NCBI GenBank assembly: GCA_049514335.1
Contig: JBEKVE010000074.1
Coordinates: forward strand, 1 to 14,920
Length of the DNA: 14,920 nt
Direction: 5' to 3'
Source: JBEKVE01 sp049514335
Lineage (GTDB): Bacteria; Actinomycetota; Acidimicrobiia; Acidimicrobiales; UBA8190
The translations under genes were made by a program, and so were the position numbers. Positions 12,398-14,920 of the stretch are shown piece by piece (within the stretch, counting starts at the first letter, position 1; every line of letters starts with the position of its first letter). The notes under the pieces were generated by a model. That model worked only from the letters and a program-made list of their open reading frames with translations. It searched no databases and was not told where the DNA came from.

Positions 12398-14856
12398 GAC
12401 GGCCCCGGGCTCCGCGGCGTCGCCTCGGTGATACGGAGCAGCTCCCGCACGTCGATGGGCTTGGTCAGGTAGGCAGCCACGCCGCTCGCCCGCACCCGCT
12501 GCACCTGCGCGGGGGTGGCGTCGGCGGTGATCACGACCACGGGGATGGCGGCCGTGCGGGGATCGCCCTGCAGCCGCTCGAGCAGATCGGTACCCGACAT
12601 GTCGGGAAGGTGGAGGTCCAGGAGGATGAGGTCGGGGTGATGCTCGCGAGCCAGCTCGAAGCCGAGGCTCCCTGACATCGCCGCGTAGAGCTCCACCACA
12701 CCCGTCCGCATGAGGACCTGCTCGACCAGTTCGAGGTTGGCGAGATTGTCTTCGATGTGCAGGACCCGCACGGTCCCCGACTCGCGCGTGCCCTGGAGCC
12801 GCGGAACGACCGCCGGCCCCGGGGAGGAGGGAGCCTCGGTCCCGGGAAGCTCGACGGTGAAGGTGGTGCCCTCCCCGAGCGCGGAGTGCACGCTGATGAC
12901 ACCATCCATCCGCTCGACGAGGTGGCGGGAAAGCGTGAGCCCCACTCCTGTCCCTTCCACGGTGGTGGACTCGGCGCCGAGTCGGTCGAATGGCTCGAAG
13001 ACACGGTCGATGTCACCGGGGTCGATGCCTGTCCCCGTGTCGGTCACCTCGATGCGGACCCCCCCGTCCTTGGTGAGGGCCGCCGAGATGTCGACCCGTC
13101 CACCCACCCGGTTGTACTTCACGGCGTTCGACAGGAGATTGAGCAGCACCTGGAGCAGCCGCTGGCGGTCGGCCAGGGCGTGGCACGTCCGTGGGCACGC
13201 TCTCGTGTCCAGCACGACCTCGATGCCGGCACTGTGTGCCAGGGGGCCGGCCAGGTCGACGGCGTCGCCCAGGACCTCCCCGACGGGCACCGGCTCGATC
13301 AGCAGCTCGAGGTTTCCCGATTCGATGCGGGCGATGTCGAGGACCTCGTCGATGAGGTTGAGAAGATGGCGTCCGGCCCGCATGATGTGGCCGACGGCCT
13401 CTCCCTGCTGGTCGGGCAGCTCGTCCATCTCGAGGAGCTGGGAGAAGCCGAGCACCGAGTTGAGCGGCGTACGCAGTTCGTGGCTCATGCGTGACAGGAA
13501 CTCGCTCTTGGCCCGACTCGCCTGTTCGGCCACCTCCATCGCCGCCCGCATCTCCTCTTCGATCTCGAGATCGGCGGTGACGTCACGCGACACCACGACG
13601 ACGCCGGCCGGCTTGCCGTCGGCCCCGGTGATCGACTGGCCCCTGGTGTCGAGGACGACCCATCGCCCATCGCAGTGCCGCACGCGGTAGCGCACGTCGA
13701 GCCGGACGTCAGGCGTCGTCAGGATCTTGGCGTACTCCTCGTACACCAGGGGAAGGTCGTCGGGGTGGACGAGGGCGGCGACCTCCTCGTGCACGGGGTC
13801 GTCCATGTCGTATCCGAGGATGCGCTCAGCCGCCTCACTGATCTCCTGGACCCGCCCGTTGCCGTCGAGGACCGTCACGATGTCGGGACACGCCCTGATG
13901 ACGGTGTCGAGAAGCCGTTGGCGTTCGGCCAATGCCGCTTCGGCGTGGGCCCGATCGGTGATGTCTGTGGCGATAGCGGCCATCCCCACGATGTCGCCCG
14001 ATGCGTCGAGAAGTGGGAAGCGGACCGTCATGACCAGGTGGGGCCCGTCGTCGAGCTCCACCGTGTCGTCACGGGTGAATGTCTGGCCGAGGGACAGGAC
14101 ACGCTCGTCCTCGTCGTGGATGGTGGCGCCGGGCCAGATCTCCTGGGCGGTGCGGCCGAGGATGTCGGCGCGGTCGATGCGGAGGGTGCGCACGAATGCC
14201 TCGTTGACGAGCACGTACCGGCCCACCATGTCCTTCACGAACACGGCGGAGGTGGAGTGATCGAGAATGGCCTGCAGCCGGGCCTCGCTGGCGGCCAGTT
14301 CGGCTTGGGCGAGGTGGCCTGCGGTGACGTCGCGCGCCGCACCGCACACGAGGCCAGTGGCACTGTCCACGCGGGCGGTCCATTCGAGCCATCGCCACGT
14401 GCCGTCCTTGGCCCGGTAGCGCGTCTGCACCCCGAAGGGCTCGTGCTCGGTTGCGGCCCGGCCGAAGACACCCACCGTTTCCGCCATGTCGTCGGGGTGG
14501 ATGAGGTCGACGATCGGCGTCGAGGCCAGCTCCTCGGGCGTGTACCCGAGCGTCGCGGCCGCGGCGTCATTGCTCCACACCAGGCCCTGGCGCATGTCGA
14601 ACACCCCGAAGAGATCCGAAGACATCTCCAGGAAGACCTCCAGATCGTCCTCGGACAGCACAGCCGAGGACGCTCCCACTAGCGCCTGCCCGTTGCCGGG
14701 CGCGCCAATGGGGGCCGCCTCGCTCGACGGCCCCTTCGGTGTACCGCTGCCTGATCTTTCGGTCACCCCGCTCGTCCTCACAGTGGGCCCGGGCGCTGGC
14801 CCGGCCGCATGGTGACTATCGGCAGCCGACCGTCGTTCGTTGAGGCCCGGGGCCAT
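12394..14856 (-). CDS. Cytosolic hybrid histidine kinase with three PAS domains and C-terminal receiver (kinase B)
   Basis: This 820-residue protein has the same architecture as its neighbour: PAS domains at about 70-182 (IHPDD; GTWRWLEWTARVD), 190-303 and 312-430 (VHPDD), HisKA with FLSRMSHELRTPLN and His459, HATPase with NLLSNAVKYN, DTGTGI, FEPFDRLG and GTGVGLTLS, and a receiver (about 696-810) with Glu702/Asp703, Asp747, Thr777 and the canonical Lys799 (YLTKPID). The inter-domain linker is only about 25 residues. No membrane segment is present. The ATG at 14856 is the first possible start, since a stop lies shortly upstream in frame, but it has no Shine-Dalgarno sequence. A GTG at 14766 with GAGG upstream would remove 30 disordered residues and is a real alternative. 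It is the first gene of the pair as transcribed. Confidence 0.92.
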   Translation of the reverse strand: MAPGLNERRSAADSHHAAGPAPGPTVRTSGVTERSGSGTPKGPSSEAAPIGAPGNGQALVGASSAVLSEDDLEVFLEMSSDLFGVFDMRQGLVWSNDAAAATLGYTPEELASTPIVDLIHPDDMAETVGVFGRAATEHEPFGVQTRYRAKDGTWRWLEWTARVDSATGLVCGAARDVTAGHLAQAELAASEARLQAILDHSTSAVFVKDMVGRYVLVNEAFVRTLRIDRADILGRTAQEIWPGATIHDEDERVLSLGQTFTRDDTVELDDGPHLVMTVRFPLLDASGDIVGMAAIATDITDRAHAEAALAERQRLLDTVIRACPDIVTVLDGNGRVQEISEAAERILGYDMDDPVHEEVAALVHPDDLPLVYEEYAKILTTPDVRLDVRYRVRHCDGRWVVLDTRGQSITGADGKPAGVVVVSRDVTADLEIEEEMRAAMEVAEQASRAKSEFLSRMSHELRTPLNSVLGFSQLLEMDELPDQQGEAVGHIMRAGRHLLNLIDEVLDIARIESGNLELLIEPVPVGEVLGDAVDLAGPLAHSAGIEVVLDTRACPRTCHALADRQRLLQVLLNLLSNAVKYNRVGGRVDISAALTKDGGVRIEVTDTGTGIDPGDIDRVFEPFDRLGAESTTVEGTGVGLTLSRHLVERMDGVISVHSALGEGTTFTVELPGTEAPSSPGPAVVPRLQGTRESGTVRVLHIEDNLANLELVEQVLMRTGVVELYAAMSGSLGFELAREHHPDLILLDLHLPDMSGTDLLERLQGDPRTAAIPVVVITADATPAQVQRVRASGVAAYLTKPIDVRELLRITEATPRSPGPS

Positions 14857-14878
14857 GGAGGAGAGCCAGGAACACGCC

Positions 14879-14920
14879 GGTCAGGCAGGGCCGGTCAGGC
14901 AGGGCCGGTCAGGCAGGGCC
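14879..14920. repeat. Three perfect 14-bp tandem repeats reaching the right edge
   Basis: GGTCAGGCAGGGCC is repeated exactly at 14879-14892, 14893-14906 and 14907-14920. The array ends with the window, so the copy number is a minimum. It lies 23 nt upstream of the kinase B start, in its leader or promoter region. Confidence 0.8.

Overview
This window looks like chromosomal DNA from a high-GC member of the Actinomycetota. GC is high throughout with strong GC3 bias, an LLM-type (F420-dependent-like) oxidoreductase is present, a MEDS/RsbA-like regulator is paired with a STAS protein, and a DinB/DUF664 protein of actinobacterial type occurs. The gene mix would suit Acidimicrobiia or a relative, but this is inference and no marker gene is present. 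No rRNA, tRNA, CRISPR array, insertion sequence or phage gene was seen.

Layout. (1) 1-1480: a partner-switching pair. A MEDS-domain (RsbA-like) gene runs off the left edge on the minus strand, and a STAS anti-sigma-factor antagonist is divergent from it. They share a 533-bp intergenic region with a SigB/SigF-like promoter candidate and several inverted repeats. (2) 1630-5077: cell-envelope and stress genes. These are a single-pass membrane protein with an LppX/LprG-like outer domain, a DinB-family protein, and a convergent surface protein with a signal peptide, a Thr-rich stalk, an LASTG motif, a membrane segment and an unusual Pro/Ala/Met-rich cytoplasmic tail. (3) 5078-5381: a regulatory region with six TCGTCA/TGACGA half-sites. 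(4) 5382-9637: a probable lipid or steroid catabolic cluster. On the minus strand lie an SDR of HSD17B4/Hsd4A type, an LLM-class oxidoreductase and a ketosteroid-isomerase-like NTF2-fold protein; divergent from them is an acyl-CoA synthetase. The divergent intergenic region holds a near-match to the KstR operator (TnnAACnnGTTnnA). (5) 9713-14856: two tandem paralogous cytosolic hybrid histidine kinases (3 PAS, HisKA, HATPase, receiver), translationally coupled by an ATGA overlap. A perfect 14-bp triple repeat follows up to the right edge.

How the genes work together. The catabolic cluster carries activities expected for beta-oxidation of a steroid or isoprenoid acid side chain: CoA activation, hydroxyacyl or hydroxysteroid dehydrogenation, flavin/F420 redox and double-bond isomerisation. 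The operator suggests control by a KstR-like TetR regulator encoded elsewhere. The two kinases probably feed one phosphorelay, and their different receiver sequences suggest functional divergence. The RsbA/STAS pair probably controls an alternative sigma factor. No system that is clearly new was found. The most unusual items are the TCGTCA half-site cluster, the tailed LASTG protein, the Lys-to-Arg receiver substitution, and the KSI-like protein with altered catalytic residues next to a KstR-like operator.
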